From NCBI RefSeq assembly GCF_014201145.1, contig NZ_JACHDP010000001.1:6634001-6698000 (forward strand): a stretch of DNA of 64,000 nucleotides, written 5' to 3'. The position numbers and the translations under genes are program-made. Shown here in pieces: positions 45,002 through 53,479 of the stretch. The notes under the pieces are model-generated. The model was not told the origin of the DNA. It made no database searches and saw nothing but the letters and a program-made list of their open reading frames with translations. The DNA is from Micromonospora parathelypteridis (GTDB taxonomy: Bacteria > Actinomycetota > Actinomycetes > Mycobacteriales > Micromonosporaceae). Each line of letters opens with the position of its first letter. Positions within the stretch are counted from its first letter, which is position 1.

Positions 45002-45024
45002 AAGCCGGCGCGCGGCGGGCTTTT
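45002..45024 (+). terminator. Terminator after dop
   Basis: AAGCCG pairs with CGGGCTT allowing one bulged G, and the stem is followed by TTTTCG. Weaker than the arc terminator; partial read-through into pup is plausible. Confidence 0.55.
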
Positions 45025-45040
45025 CGTCGCCCGCGCGAGG

Positions 45041-45046
45041 TAAGTT
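45041..45046 (+). promoter_or_regulatory. -10 element of pup
   Basis: TAAGTT lies about 30 bases ahead of GTG 45076, after the dop terminator, giving pup its own promoter. Confidence 0.5.
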
Positions 45047-45075
45047 CATCGCAGACGATCGTGGAGGAGGCAGCA

Positions 45076-45291
45076 GTGGCCACTCATGACAGCGGCGGCC
45101 AGTCGCAGTCCGGCAAGTCCCGTCAGGGCGAGGAAGTCGAGGACGTCACCACCGAGGCCAACCCCGAGGTGGCCGAGCGGCATGCCGAGATCACCGAGGA
45201 CGTCGACGACCTCCTCGACGAGATCGACTCCGTCCTCGAAGAAAACGCAGAGGAGTTCGTGAGGGGTTACGTACAAAAAGGCGGCGAGTAG
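45076..45291 (+). CDS. pup: Pup, prokaryotic ubiquitin-like protein
   Basis: Pup is the small disordered protein tag attached to lysines of proteasome targets. The 71-residue product has the expected acidic character, the Arc-binding region EVAERHAEITEDVDDLLDEIDSVLEENAEEFV and the C-terminal GGE. Glu, not Gln, is encoded, so the ligase PafA should accept it without deamidation. GTG 45076 has a GGAGGAGG site. Mycobacterial Pup, by contrast, ends in GGQ. Order arc-dop-pup-prcB-prcA is the usual actinobacterial one. Confidence 0.97.
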   Translation: MATHDSGGQSQSGKSRQGEEVEDVTTEANPEVAERHAEITEDVDDLLDEIDSVLEENAEEFVRGYVQKGGE

Positions 45292-45414
45292 GGCATAGCC
45301 GGACGAAACGGACGTGCCTCGTCCTCTGGATGACCGGGATGGCCACCGCCGCTACCGCGACTGCGGCGAGTGGCTGCCCCTTGATTTGTCTTCTGCCAGC
45401 GGCACGGTCGCGAG

Positions 45415-45837
45415 GTGAAGAAGGCCCGCGAGGCCCCTGAGGGTCATCGGTTCCGCGTGGACTGTGCGATGGCCAAGCCCTTGTCCGACTTCGCCGTAAC
45501 CGCTCGGACAGCACGGGCTGCGGCACATACTGCAAGCCATGCCACCACGCCTGAGAAGGAGTTTCCGGAGCTCCTGGCCGAGCAGGGCGGGGTCTGCGCG
45601 ATCTGTGGTGGCGCGGACCCGCAACATCTGGACCACGATCATCGCACCGGATGGGTGCGCGGGATACTCTGCTTCAACTGCAACGGTGGTCTTGGCCAGT
45701 TCCGTGACAGTCCCATGAGGCTGGCCAGGGCGATCACGTACCTGAGAGGAACCACGTGGCAGCGGGCTTTGATCCATCCGGGCGTCTACCAGATGTGTTC
45801 ACCAACGCGGGGACGTCCTCCTTCACGACGTTCCTGA
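45415..45837 (+). pseudogene. Endonuclease VII-domain gene, frameshifted and internally deleted
   Basis: The C-terminal half is a clear recombination endonuclease VII/HNH-type domain: GGVCAICGGADPQHLDHDHRTGWVRG, then [16 protein letters not shown]. The N-terminal half is damaged. After AKPLSDFA a one-base shift moves homology to another frame (RNRSDSTGCGTYCKPCHH), which stops, and about 20 residues between that CPC block and EFPELLAEQGG are missing. The first zinc Cys is replaced (FRVDCAMAKP instead of a CxxC). In relatives I recall an intact gene of this type between pup and prcB. The last 82 bases overlap prcB in another frame, as in those relatives. Confidence 0.7.
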
Positions 45838-46595
45838 GTCGGGTGGCTCCCGAGATGCTGCCCGGTCGGCGGCCGCTGCCGCCGGGCATGGCAGCCGACC
45901 TGGCGCCGCACGCGACCACCATCGTGGCCATCTCGGCCGCGGGTGGCGTCGTGATGGCCGGCGACCGCCGGGCCACCATGGGCAACCTGATCGCCCAGCG
46001 CGACATCGAGAAGGTGCACCCGGCCGATGCGTACTCGCTGGTCGGCATCGCGGGCACCGCGGGCATCGGAATCGAGCTGATGCGACTGTTCCAGGTGGAG
46101 CTGGAGCACTACGAGAAGATCGAGGGCGCGATGCTCTCACTGGACGGCAAGGCCAACCGGTTGGCGTCGATGATCCGGGGCAACCTGGGCGCGGCCATGC
46201 AGGGGCTGGCCGTGGTGCCGCTCTTCGCCGGCTTCGACCTGGCCGGCGCCGACCCGGAGAGGGCCGGGCGGATCTTCAGCTTCGACGTGACCGGTGGCCC
46301 GTACGAGGAGACCGGCTACGACGCGATCGGCTCCGGCTCGCTCTTCGCGAAGTCGGCGTTGAAGAAGCGCTTCCGGGCCGGCCTGTCGGTTGACGATGCC
46401 ACCCGGCTCGCGGTCGAGGCACTCTACGACGCGGCCGACGACGACACCGCGACCGGCGGACCGGACCTGACCCGCCGGATCTATCCGGTGGTGATGACCG
46501 CTACCGCCGAGGGCACCCGCCGGCTGACCGATGCCGAGACGGCGGCGATCGCCGAGGGCGTGGTCGCCAGCCGGATGGAGAACCCGGGCGGTTGA
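45756..46595 (+). CDS. prcB: 20S proteasome beta subunit PrcB
   Basis: Catalytic subunit of the actinobacterial 20S proteasome, synthesised with a propeptide (about residues 1-53) that is removed to expose the N-terminal nucleophile Thr (Thr54 in [23 protein letters not shown]). Supporting Asp and Lys are present in GDRRAT and downstream. Total 279 residues. GTG 45756 has a GAGAGG site seven bases upstream and lies inside the decayed endonuclease gene. It is followed after 61 bases by prcA. Confidence 0.97.
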   Translation: MAAGFDPSGRLPDVFTNAGTSSFTTFLSRVAPEMLPGRRPLPPGMAADLAPHATTIVAISAAGGVVMAGDRRATMGNLIAQRDIEKVHPADAYSLVGIAGTAGIGIELMRLFQVELEHYEKIEGAMLSLDGKANRLASMIRGNLGAAMQGLAVVPLFAGFDLAGADPERAGRIFSFDVTGGPYEETGYDAIGSGSLFAKSALKKRFRAGLSVDDATRLAVEALYDAADDDTATGGPDLTRRIYPVVMTATAEGTRRLTDAETAAIAEGVVASRMENPGG

Positions 46596-46656
46596 GCCCC
46601 GTCCACCCCCACCAGTCAGCAGTCGTCAGCACCGCGCCGTAAGGAGAACCGCCGCC

Positions 46657-47487
46657 GTGGCCATGCAGTTCTACGCCTCGCCCGAACAGATCATGCGCGA
46701 CCGCTCCGAGTTGGCCCGCAAGGGCATCGCTCGGGGTCGCAGCGCCGTGGTCCTCAGTTACTCCGGCGGGGTGCTCTTCGTCGCGGAGAACCTCTCCAGC
46801 GCCCTGCACAAGGTCAGCGAGATCTACGACCGGATCGGGTTCGCCGCCGTCGGCCGGTACAACGAGTTCGAGAATCTGCGCCGGGCCGGTGTGCGGATGG
46901 CCGACCTGAACGGGCTCAGCTACGACCGGCGTGACGTCACCGGCCGGGCCTTGGCCAACGCGTTCGCGCAGACGCTGGGTGCCATCTTCACCGAGCAGTC
47001 GAAGCCGTTCGAGGTGGAGATCTGCGTGGCGGAGGTCGGTGCCACCGCGGACGACGACGAGCTGTACCGGCTGACGTACGACGGCTCGGTCAACGACGAG
47101 CCGGGGCGGATGGCCATGGGTGGTCAGGCCGAGGCGATCACCGGCGTGCTGAAGTCACAGCACCGCGCGGACATGTCCCTCGCCGAGGCGGCCCGGGTGG
47201 CGGTGCAGGCGTTGAGCACGGTTGGTGGGGAGGGCGGCGCCGCTCGGACGATCGCCGCCAACCAGTTGGAGGTGGCGGTGTTGGACCGCCACCGGGTGGG
47301 GCGTACGTTCCGCCGGATCACCGGCGCGGCGTTGACCGCGTTGCTGGACGGGGATGTGTCCGCCGCCGAGCAGCCGGCGGAGGCGGGTGGCCCCGACACG
47401 CCGGCGCAGCCGACCACGGAGTCGCACAAGCCGACGACGTCGGCGGCGTCCGCGGACCTGGAGGACAAGCCGGCGGACGGCAAGTAA
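46657..47487 (+). CDS. prcA: 20S proteasome alpha subunit PrcA
   Basis: Structural alpha subunit forming the outer gated rings of the 20S core and docking Arc. The 276-residue chain begins [45 protein letters not shown], with an N-terminal gating segment, and continues through [23 protein letters not shown]. The core ends near residue 225; the remaining ~50 residues are a Pro/Ala/Thr/Ser-rich tail variable in the family. GTG 46657 follows AAGGAG at ten bases. It ends just ahead of a strong bidirectional hairpin. Confidence 0.97.
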   Translation: MAMQFYASPEQIMRDRSELARKGIARGRSAVVLSYSGGVLFVAENLSSALHKVSEIYDRIGFAAVGRYNEFENLRRAGVRMADLNGLSYDRRDVTGRALANAFAQTLGAIFTEQSKPFEVEICVAEVGATADDDELYRLTYDGSVNDEPGRMAMGGQAEAITGVLKSQHRADMSLAEAARVAVQALSTVGGEGGAARTIAANQLEVAVLDRHRVGRTFRRITGAALTALLDGDVSAAEQPAEAGGPDTPAQPTTESHKPTTSAASADLEDKPADGK

Positions 47488-47497
47488 CACCGGACAG

Positions 47498-47533
47498 GGC
47501 GGCGGGCGGTTGAGTTCATGGCCGCCCGCCGCC
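47498..47533. terminator. Bidirectional terminator after prcA
   Basis: GGCGGCGGGCGG (47498-47509) pairs perfectly with 47522-47533, between convergent prcA and the flippase gene. Confidence 0.8.
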
Positions 47534-47564
47534 GCATGTCCAGCCCGGCGGCGGGCGGCCATGC

Positions 47565-48869
47565 TCACGACACTCCGGTCACTCCAGGCGTGACGGCCTC
47601 GAGGGGAGGGGCGTGGGTGGGCGTCGAGCGGGCGGTGCGGGTGCGCAGCAGCACGGCCATGACGACGGCCACCACGACGGAGCCGATGGCGTAGCCGAGC
47701 TCGACTCGCAGCGCGGTGGAGACCGGGGCGAGCGTGGCGACGACGAGCGCGGCCACGCCGATGGCCCAGGCGAGGGCCTGTGCCCGGTGCCGGTCGAGAG
47801 CGAGCAGGGCCTGGCCGAGGACCATCGCCCACAGGTAGGCGAGGGTGGCGACGGCGAGCCAGGCGAAGTCGGCGTGGCCGAGACCGGGTGCGTCGAAGAG
47901 GGCCTGCACCAGCCACGGACCGAGCAGGACGGCGAGCACGGCGCCGGTGAGGCCGAGCGCGCTGACGATGCCGAGTGCCCGGCGCAGCAGGTTGTGGAAG
48001 CCGGCGAGGTCACCGGTGGAGGCCGTGGTGGCGAGGCCGGGTAGCAGTGATGCCTGCAGCGACGCGAAGACGAACAGCGGGATCCGGACCAGCACCAGCG
48101 CGGAGAGCAGCGCGCCGGCGGTTGCCGCGTCGGACGGGTCCAGAACCTTGACGTTGATCACGCCGATGTTGACCACGACCTGGGAGAGCAGGCTGGAGAC
48201 GGTGAGGAGGCCGAGGCCGCGTAGCAGGGTCGCCCAGGCCACGGGTGCGCCACCGCCGATGGCCCGCAGGACCGGTGGCGCGGTGAGGATGGCGCCGGCG
48301 ACGGGCGCGACGACGAGCACCGCCCCGTACCAGACGGGGTTGGTGACGCCGTTGAGGCCGAGCACGGCGACGAGCGCGATCCGCAGGCCGCCGTCGATGC
48401 CGAGCTGGGTGCCGTACCAGGGGAAGAGTTGCAGGCCGGAGAGGATCCCGCGGGTGGTGTGCGCGATGGCGAGCCCGGCCAACGCGCCGATCAGGACGGC
48501 GACCATGGTGCCGTCGCCGTCGAAGAGTCGGTCGGCGAGCGGCCCCCGGGCGGCGATGATCAGCGCGACCACGGCGGCGAGCAGGCCGGCGGCCAGGGCC
48601 GCCCCCCGGGCCAGTACCGGCCCGGGGGAGAGGCCCTGGCTGTGCCGGGCGGCGACGAGTCGGGCGACCTCCTGCTCGACCGGCATGAACAGGCCGATGC
48701 CGAGGGTGAAGACGATCGACCAGAGCACCGAGAGGGAGTTGTAGTCCGCCTCGGTGAGGCTGTGCCCGGCGACGGCCAGGTGGACGTAGGAGGCCAGTCC
48801 CAGCAGGGCCAGGCCGGCGCCGACGGCGACGGTGCCCGGTGGGACGAGACTCAGGAGCCTGCGGATCAC
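47565..48869 (-). CDS. Polysaccharide/lipid-flippase-like membrane protein (MOP superfamily)
   Basis: A 434-residue multi-pass protein with about twelve hydrophobic segments, of the lipopolysaccharide/oligosaccharide flippase type (Wzx/MurJ-like). Typical stretches are TVAVGAGLALLGLASYVHLA, LLTVSSLLSQVVVNIGVINVKVL and LVRIPLFVFASLQASLLPGLATTA. It is the last gene of a minus-strand run starting at rfbB; its GTG overlaps the stop of the GT2 gene (GTGA). Context suggests export of a lipid-linked, rhamnose-containing glycan, which is an inference. Confidence 0.8.
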   Translation of the reverse strand: MIRRLLSLVPPGTVAVGAGLALLGLASYVHLAVAGHSLTEADYNSLSVLWSIVFTLGIGLFMPVEQEVARLVAARHSQGLSPGPVLARGAALAAGLLAAVVALIIAARGPLADRLFDGDGTMVAVLIGALAGLAIAHTTRGILSGLQLFPWYGTQLGIDGGLRIALVAVLGLNGVTNPVWYGAVLVVAPVAGAILTAPPVLRAIGGGAPVAWATLLRGLGLLTVSSLLSQVVVNIGVINVKVLDPSDAATAGALLSALVLVRIPLFVFASLQASLLPGLATTASTGDLAGFHNLLRRALGIVSALGLTGAVLAVLLGPWLVQALFDAPGLGHADFAWLAVATLAYLWAMVLGQALLALDRHRAQALAWAIGVAALVVATLAPVSTALRVELGYAIGSVVVAVVMAVLLRTRTARSTPTHAPPLEAVTPGVTGVS

Positions 48870-49567
48870 CGGCGAATGAGCGCCAACGTGAGGACGGCGA
48901 AGGCGCGGCCGAGGTAGATCATGGCCTTGGCGGGGGAGTGGCTGGGGGTGCCCGCCATCCGCTTGCGCATGGCCACCGGCACCTGGCGGATGGTGTAGCC
49001 GCGTCGGGCGGTGTGCACCAGCGTCTCGACGGTGTCACCCAGGTACTCCACCGGGTACCAGGTGGCGAACATGTCGATCACCCGGCGGTTGGCGGCGCGG
49101 AACCCGGAGGTGGTGTCGGTGAGCTTGGTGTGGGCGACGCGGGACAGCACGCCGGAGAGCATGACCATGGCCCAGCGGCGGGGGCCGCGGACGTTGTAGT
49201 CACCCTCGCCGGCGAACCGGGCGCCGATCACCAGGTCGGTCTCGTCGAGCAGGTCGACGAGCTTCGGCACGTACCGGGGGTCGTGCTGGCCGTCCGCGTC
49301 GACCTGGATGGCGACGTCGTAGTCGTGGTCGCGGGCGTACCGGTAGCCCACCCGCATGGCGCCGCCGACGCCGAGGTTGTACGGCAGTTTGGCGACCCGG
49401 GCGCCGGCCGCGGCGGCGACCGCGGCGGTGCGGTCGGTGGAGCCGTCGTCGACGACGAGAACGTCGACGCCGGGCAGCTCACCGCGGACCTCGCCGACCA
49501 CGTCGGCGATCGAGCCGGACTCGTTGAGCGCCGGGATGATGATCAGGACCCGCTTGCCGTTAACCAT
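48866..49567 (-). CDS. Glycosyltransferase family 2 (polyprenyl-phosphate mannose synthase-like)
   Basis: A 233-residue GT-A-fold transferase. The signature is RVLIIIPALNESGSIADVV, then VLVVDDGSTDRT (nucleotide-binding), IQVDADGQHDPRYV with the DxD motif, and TSGFRAANRRVIDMF downstream. No C-terminal membrane domain is present, as in DPM1-type synthases. It overlaps DUF2304 by eight bases at its 5' end and the flippase by four at its 3' end, so it is translationally coupled to both. Sugar donor and lipid acceptor are unknown. Confidence 0.92.
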   Translation of the reverse strand: MVNGKRVLIIIPALNESGSIADVVGEVRGELPGVDVLVVDDGSTDRTAAVAAAAGARVAKLPYNLGVGGAMRVGYRYARDHDYDVAIQVDADGQHDPRYVPKLVDLLDETDLVIGARFAGEGDYNVRGPRRWAMVMLSGVLSRVAHTKLTDTTSGFRAANRRVIDMFATWYPVEYLGDTVETLVHTARRGYTIRQVPVAMRKRMAGTPSHSPAKAMIYLGRAFAVLTLALIRR

Positions 49568-49931
49568 CGTTGCGCACCAGTTCGTCTCGGGCCGCCCGGT
49601 CCGCGTCGATCTCCGTGCGGAGCAGGGCGAATTCTTCTGCCAGGGTGCGGGTCTCTTCTTCCAGGTGGCTGACCTCCCAGCTGAGGTGCACGCAGACCAG
49701 CAGCAGGAAGACGATGCCGAGGAAGAGCACGAGGCTCACGCCGGAGGCGACGCCGAGCAGTTCGGCGACGTTGTCCAGCAGGCGGGGGAAGAGCGACAGC
49801 GGGATGACGATCACCAGGACGCCGAGCCAGAGCATGCCGTACTTCTCGCGGAGCTGCCGGCGGCGCAGCAGCTCGACGATCGTGGCCAGCAGTATCAGGC
49901 CGGTCAAGCCGGTGACGAGGGTGAGCTTCAT
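49560..49931 (-). CDS. DUF2304 membrane protein
   Basis: A 123-residue protein with three or four transmembrane segments (LTLVTGLTGLILLATIVELL, YGMLWLGVLVIVIPLSLFP, VSLVLFLGIVFLLLVCVHLSWEVSHLEEET), followed by a charged C-terminal helix. It is the DUF2304 type that regularly neighbours GT2 genes, where it is thought to act with the transferase at the membrane. ATG 49931 overlaps the rfbD stop (ATGA), and its stop overlaps the GT2 start by eight bases. Confidence 0.85.
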   Translation of the reverse strand: MKLTLVTGLTGLILLATIVELLRRRQLREKYGMLWLGVLVIVIPLSLFPRLLDNVAELLGVASGVSLVLFLGIVFLLLVCVHLSWEVSHLEEETRTLAEEFALLRTEIDADRAARDELVRNDG

Positions 49932-50815
49932 GCGACCTTCCACGGAGCGGGCGGAGCGGGGGAGGCGAACGCGTCGACAAGAGTGGTGTGCCAGTCCGGG
50001 AGCGACGGCAAGCCCGCGGCCGCCCAGCGGCTGTGCCCTAGCACACTGTACGCCGGGCGGGGAGCAGGAAGAGGAAACTGGTCGCTGGTGGTGGGTCGGA
50101 TCCGGTCCGGGTCCAGGCCGGCCAGCGTGAACGTGGCGCGGGCCAGCCCGTACCAGGTCGTCTGGCCGGCGCAGGTGCTGTGGTAGATGCCGGGCTCGGC
50201 CCGGCCCTCCAGGGCGGCCTCGGCGAGTGCGACGAGCCGCTCGGCGAGCCGGTAGGACCAGGTGGGCTGGCCGTGCTGGTCGTCGACCACGTTGATGAAC
50301 TCCCGCTGGCCGGCGAGACGGAGCATGGTGGCCACGAAGTTCGGCCCGTGCGCGCCGTACAGCCAGGCGGTGCGGACCACGTACCCGTTGTCGGGCAGGA
50401 GTTGGGCGACGGCCTGCTCGCCGACCAGCTTGCCCCGGCCGTAGGCGTTGACCGGCGCGGTGGGCGCGTCCTCCGGGTAGGGGGACTGCGCGTCGCCGGC
50501 GAGGACGTAGTCGGTGGAGACCTGGATCAGCCGCGCACCGCTGGCGGCGCACGCCGACGCGAGATTCGCCACGCCGTCGCCGTTGACGGCGGTGGCTGCC
50601 GCCTCGTTGGCTTCGGCGCCGTCAACGTTGGTCCACGCCGCCGTGTTGATCACGATGTCATGCGCGGCGACCGCCTCGCGGACGGCGGCGGGGTCGGTGA
50701 TGTCCAGGTCGGCGCGGCTGGCGGCGGTCACCTTGAGGTCGGGCCGGGTGTGCAGCACCGTGACCAGGTCCCGGGCGAGCATCCCGCCGGCGCCGGTGAC
50801 GAGTAGCCGGGTCAT
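49928..50815 (-). CDS. rfbD: dTDP-4-dehydrorhamnose reductase
   Basis: Last step of dTDP-L-rhamnose synthesis: NADPH-dependent reduction of dTDP-4-dehydrorhamnose. The 295-residue SDR enzyme has the GAGGMLARDLV Rossmann motif, IVINTAAWTNVDGAE, QVSTDYVLAG (catalytic Ser/Thr) and YGRGKLVGEQAV with the YxxxK pair. ATG 50815 overlaps the rfbB stop (ATGA). It lies in one minus-strand operon with rfbB, DUF2304, GT2 and the flippase. The length is standard. Confidence 0.93.
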   Translation of the reverse strand: MTRLLVTGAGGMLARDLVTVLHTRPDLKVTAASRADLDITDPAAVREAVAAHDIVINTAAWTNVDGAEANEAAATAVNGDGVANLASACAASGARLIQVSTDYVLAGDAQSPYPEDAPTAPVNAYGRGKLVGEQAVAQLLPDNGYVVRTAWLYGAHGPNFVATMLRLAGQREFINVVDDQHGQPTWSYRLAERLVALAEAALEGRAEPGIYHSTCAGQTTWYGLARATFTLAGLDPDRIRPTTSDQFPLPAPRPAYSVLGHSRWAAAGLPSLPDWHTTLVDAFASPAPPAPWKVA

Positions 50816-51813
50816 GCGGCGGGTGTGGTCTTGAGGGGTTCCCACCAGGTGCGGTTGTCGCGGTACCAGGCGACGGTGTCGGCGAGGCCCTGGTCGAGGG
50901 TGATGCTGGGGGTGTAGCCGAGTTCTTCGTGGATCTTGGTGATGTCGAGGGAGTAGCGGCGGTCGTGGCCCTTGCGGTCGGTGACCGGGACGACGCGGTC
51001 CCAGCCGGCGCCGCAGGCGTCGAGGAGCAGGCCGGTGAGTTCCTTGTTGGTCAGCTCGGTGCCGCCGCCGATGTTGTAGACCTCGCCGGGGCGGCCCTTC
51101 TGCTGGACGAGGGCGATGCCGCGGCAGTGGTCGTGTACGTGCAGCCAGTCGCGGATGTTGCCGCCGTCGCCGTAGAGGGGGACGGTGCCGCCGTCGAGGA
51201 GGTTGCTGACGAACAGCGGGATGACCTTCTCGGGGAACTGGTAGGGGCCGTAGTTGTTGGAGCAGCGGGTGACGACGACGTCCATGCCGTGGGTGCGGTG
51301 GTAGGCCAGGGCGAGCAGGTCGGAGCCGGCCTTCGACGCCGAGTAGGGGGAGTTCGGGGCGAGGGGCCAGGTTTCGGTCCAGGAGCCGTCGTCGATGGAG
51401 CCGTAGACCTCGTCGGTGGAGACGTGCACGAAGCGGCCGGTGCGGTGGCGTAGCGCGGCGTCGAGCAGGGTCTGGGTGCCCAGGACGTTGGTGGTGACGA
51501 ACGGGGCGGCGCCGGCGATGGACCGGTCGACGTGGGATTCGGCGGCGAAGTGCACGATCACGTCGTGGTCGGCGACGACCTCGTCGACGATGGTCGGGTC
51601 GCAGATGTCGCCCTGGACGAACCGTAGCCGCGGGTCGTCGCGGACGGGGTCGAGGTTGGCCAGGTTGCCCGAGTAGGTCAGTTTGTCGAGCACGGTCACG
51701 ACCGCCGGCTCGAGCGGCGGCACGCCGTCGGCACTGCCGAGGGGCTTGCCCAGCAGCAGGCGAACGTACTCCGACCCGATGAATCCGGCTCCGCCGGTGA
51801 CGAGGATCCTCAC
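50812..51813 (-). CDS. rfbB: dTDP-glucose 4,6-dehydratase
   Basis: Second step of dTDP-L-rhamnose synthesis, forming dTDP-4-keto-6-deoxyglucose with bound NAD. The 333-residue protein has GGAGFIGSEYVRLLL, HFAAESHVDRSI, VSTDEVYGS, YSASKAGSDLLALAYHRTHG (YxxxK) and the C-terminal substrate residues WYRDN. GTG 51813 is preceded by TACACT nine bases upstream. It heads the minus-strand operon and is divergent from rfbA, with 87 bases between the starts. Confidence 0.94.
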   Translation of the reverse strand: MRILVTGGAGFIGSEYVRLLLGKPLGSADGVPPLEPAVVTVLDKLTYSGNLANLDPVRDDPRLRFVQGDICDPTIVDEVVADHDVIVHFAAESHVDRSIAGAAPFVTTNVLGTQTLLDAALRHRTGRFVHVSTDEVYGSIDDGSWTETWPLAPNSPYSASKAGSDLLALAYHRTHGMDVVVTRCSNNYGPYQFPEKVIPLFVSNLLDGGTVPLYGDGGNIRDWLHVHDHCRGIALVQQKGRPGEVYNIGGGTELTNKELTGLLLDACGAGWDRVVPVTDRKGHDRRYSLDITKIHEELGYTPSITLDQGLADTVAWYRDNRTWWEPLKTTPAA

Positions 51814-51822
51814 GGGTCGGGA

Positions 51823-51828
51823 AGTGTA
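51823..51828 (-). promoter_or_regulatory. -10 element of rfbB (minus strand)
   Basis: TACACT lies nine bases ahead of GTG 51813 on the minus strand, so the leader would be only two or three bases. Confidence 0.45.
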
Positions 51829-51848
51829 CGCGAAGTTGGGCGCGCTGC

Positions 51849-51865
51849 GGGGGGTGTGACCCCCC
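51849..51865. promoter_or_regulatory. G6-N5-C6 dyad in the rfbB/rfbA divergent region
   Basis: GGGGGG-TGTGA-CCCCCC lies centrally between the two opposing -10 elements (51823-51828 and 51889-51894). It could be an operator shared by both promoters or an insulating hairpin. Confidence 0.4.
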
Positions 51866-51888
51866 GGCGCATCCGGCTTTTGTGCCGC

Positions 51889-51894
51889 TAGGCT
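51889..51894 (+). promoter_or_regulatory. -10 element of rfbA (leaderless)
   Basis: TAGGCT plus six bases (TCCCCG) precedes GTG 51901. Confidence 0.65.
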
Positions 51895-51900
51895 TCCCCG

Positions 51901-52791
51901 GTGCGTGGAATCCTACTTGCTGGCGGCACCGGCTCCCGGCTCTGGCCGATCACCCGGGCGGTCTCGAAGCAGCTGATGCCGGTCTTCGACAAGCCGATGG
52001 TCTACTACCCGCTCTCCACCCTGGTGATGTCCGGGGTGCGGGAGATCCTGGTGATCACGACTCCGGACGACCAGGACCAGTTCCGTCGGCTGCTCGGCGA
52101 CGGCAGCCAGTTCGGGCTGCGCCTGGAGTACGTCAGCCAGGAGCGCCCGGAGGGCATCGCGCAGGCGTTCATCCTCGGTGCGGACTTCATCGGCGCCGAG
52201 TCGGTGGCGCTGATCCTCGGCGACAACATCTTCCACGGCGTGGGTCTGGGCCGGCAGCTCGCCGAGCACGGTGACCCGGTCGGCGGTCGGGTCTTCGCCT
52301 ACCAGGTGTCCAACCCGCAGGAGTACGGCGTGGTCGACTTCGACGACGCCGGTCGGGTGCTCTCGATCGAGGAGAAGCCGGCCCGGCCGAAGTCCCGCTA
52401 CGCGGTGCCCGGCCTGTACTTCTACGACAACCGGGTGGTGGACATCGCCCGCAAGCTCACCCCGAGCGCCCGTGGCGAGCTGGAGATCACGGCGGTCAAC
52501 GAGGTGTACCGGGAGACCGGGGAGCTGTCGGTGACCGTGCTGGATCGGGGCACCGCCTGGCTGGACACCGGCACGTTCACCTCGATGATGCAGGCGGCCG
52601 AGTTCGTCCGGGTGGTCGAGGAACGGCAGGGTCTCAAGATCGGCTGTGTCGAGGAGGTGGCCTGGCGGGCCGGCCTCATCGACGACGACCAGCTGCGCGC
52701 GCTGGCCGCGCCGCTGACCAAGAGCGGTTACGGCGATTACCTGCTCGGTCTGCTGGCCGAGCCGAAGGGCAGTCACGGGGTGGCGTGGTGA
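51901..52791 (+). CDS. rfbA: Glucose-1-phosphate thymidylyltransferase
   Basis: First step of dTDP-L-rhamnose synthesis, joining dTTP and glucose-1-phosphate. The 296-residue protein has [34 protein letters not shown] (nucleotide-binding and catalytic Arg/Lys), [13 protein letters not shown] and [22 protein letters not shown]. The length is standard for the short RmlA type. GTG 51901 fits a leaderless promoter. Its TGA overlaps the rfbC start (GTGA), so the two are coupled. Confidence 0.95.
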   Translation: MRGILLAGGTGSRLWPITRAVSKQLMPVFDKPMVYYPLSTLVMSGVREILVITTPDDQDQFRRLLGDGSQFGLRLEYVSQERPEGIAQAFILGADFIGAESVALILGDNIFHGVGLGRQLAEHGDPVGGRVFAYQVSNPQEYGVVDFDDAGRVLSIEEKPARPKSRYAVPGLYFYDNRVVDIARKLTPSARGELEITAVNEVYRETGELSVTVLDRGTAWLDTGTFTSMMQAAEFVRVVEERQGLKIGCVEEVAWRAGLIDDDQLRALAAPLTKSGYGDYLLGLLAEPKGSHGVAW

Positions 52792-53411
52792 AGATCCGGG
52801 AGTTGAGCATCGAGGGCGCCTGGGAGATCACCCCCCAGCAGCACGGCGACCCGCGCGGCATGTTCATGGAGTGGTACCGCTTCGACAAGCTCGCCGAGGT
52901 GGTGGGGCATCCGCTGCGCCTGGCCCAGGCCAACCTGTCGGTCTCCGCGCGCGGCGTGGTGCGCGGCATCCACTTCGCCGACGTTCCGCCCGGGCAGGCC
53001 AAGTACGTCACCTGTGTGCGCGGCGCGGTCCTCGACGTGATCGTGGACCTGCGGGTGGGTTCGCCCACCTTCGGCCGCTGGGAGGGCGTCCGGCTGGACG
53101 ACACCGACCGGCGGGCGGTCTACCTCAGCGAGGGGCTGGGGCACGGTTTCTGCGCGCTGACCGACGACGCGACGCTGAGCTACCTCTGCTCGGCCAGCTA
53201 CAACCCGACCGGCGAGCACGCGGTGCACCCGCTGGACGAGGAGCTGGGCGTCGAGTGGCCCGCCGACGTTCCGCTGCTGTCCGCGCGGGACGACGCGGCA
53301 CCGACGCTGGCGCAGGCTCGCGAGCGGGGCCTGCTGCCGGAGTACGACAACTGCCGGCGGTTCGTGGCGACCCTTGGGCCGGACGGAATGTCGCACTCAA
53401 CCGGTATGTGA
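52788..53411 (+). CDS. rfbC: dTDP-4-dehydrorhamnose 3,5-epimerase
   Basis: Third step of dTDP-L-rhamnose synthesis: double epimerisation in a cupin (beta-jelly-roll) dimer. The chain of about 207 residues shows [70 protein letters not shown] (catalytic His in RGIHF and Asp/Lys nearby) and [16 protein letters not shown] with Tyr [13 protein letters not shown] 52788 overlaps the rfbA stop; GTG 52785 is one codon earlier. With rfbA, rfbB and rfbD this completes the pathway. Confidence 0.94.
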   Translation: MKIRELSIEGAWEITPQQHGDPRGMFMEWYRFDKLAEVVGHPLRLAQANLSVSARGVVRGIHFADVPPGQAKYVTCVRGAVLDVIVDLRVGSPTFGRWEGVRLDDTDRRAVYLSEGLGHGFCALTDDATLSYLCSASYNPTGEHAVHPLDEELGVEWPADVPLLSARDDAAPTLAQARERGLLPEYDNCRRFVATLGPDGMSHSTGM

Positions 53412-53467
53412 CCGCCCCCGGGGCACGACCTGTGGTGTGACAGTGACGAACCGGGCCTCCGGGCGGC

Positions 53468-53473
53468 TAATGT
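53468..53473 (+). promoter_or_regulatory. -10 element of pafA (leaderless)
   Basis: TAATGT plus six bases (CTCACC) precedes ATG 53480. Confidence 0.65.
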
Positions 53474-53479
53474 CTCACC

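Noticed and set aside
43405..45291. A 628-residue open frame from GTG 43405 to the pup stop
   Set aside because: Over most of its length it is the out-of-frame shadow of dop in very high-GC sequence; only its last 71 codons are Pup.
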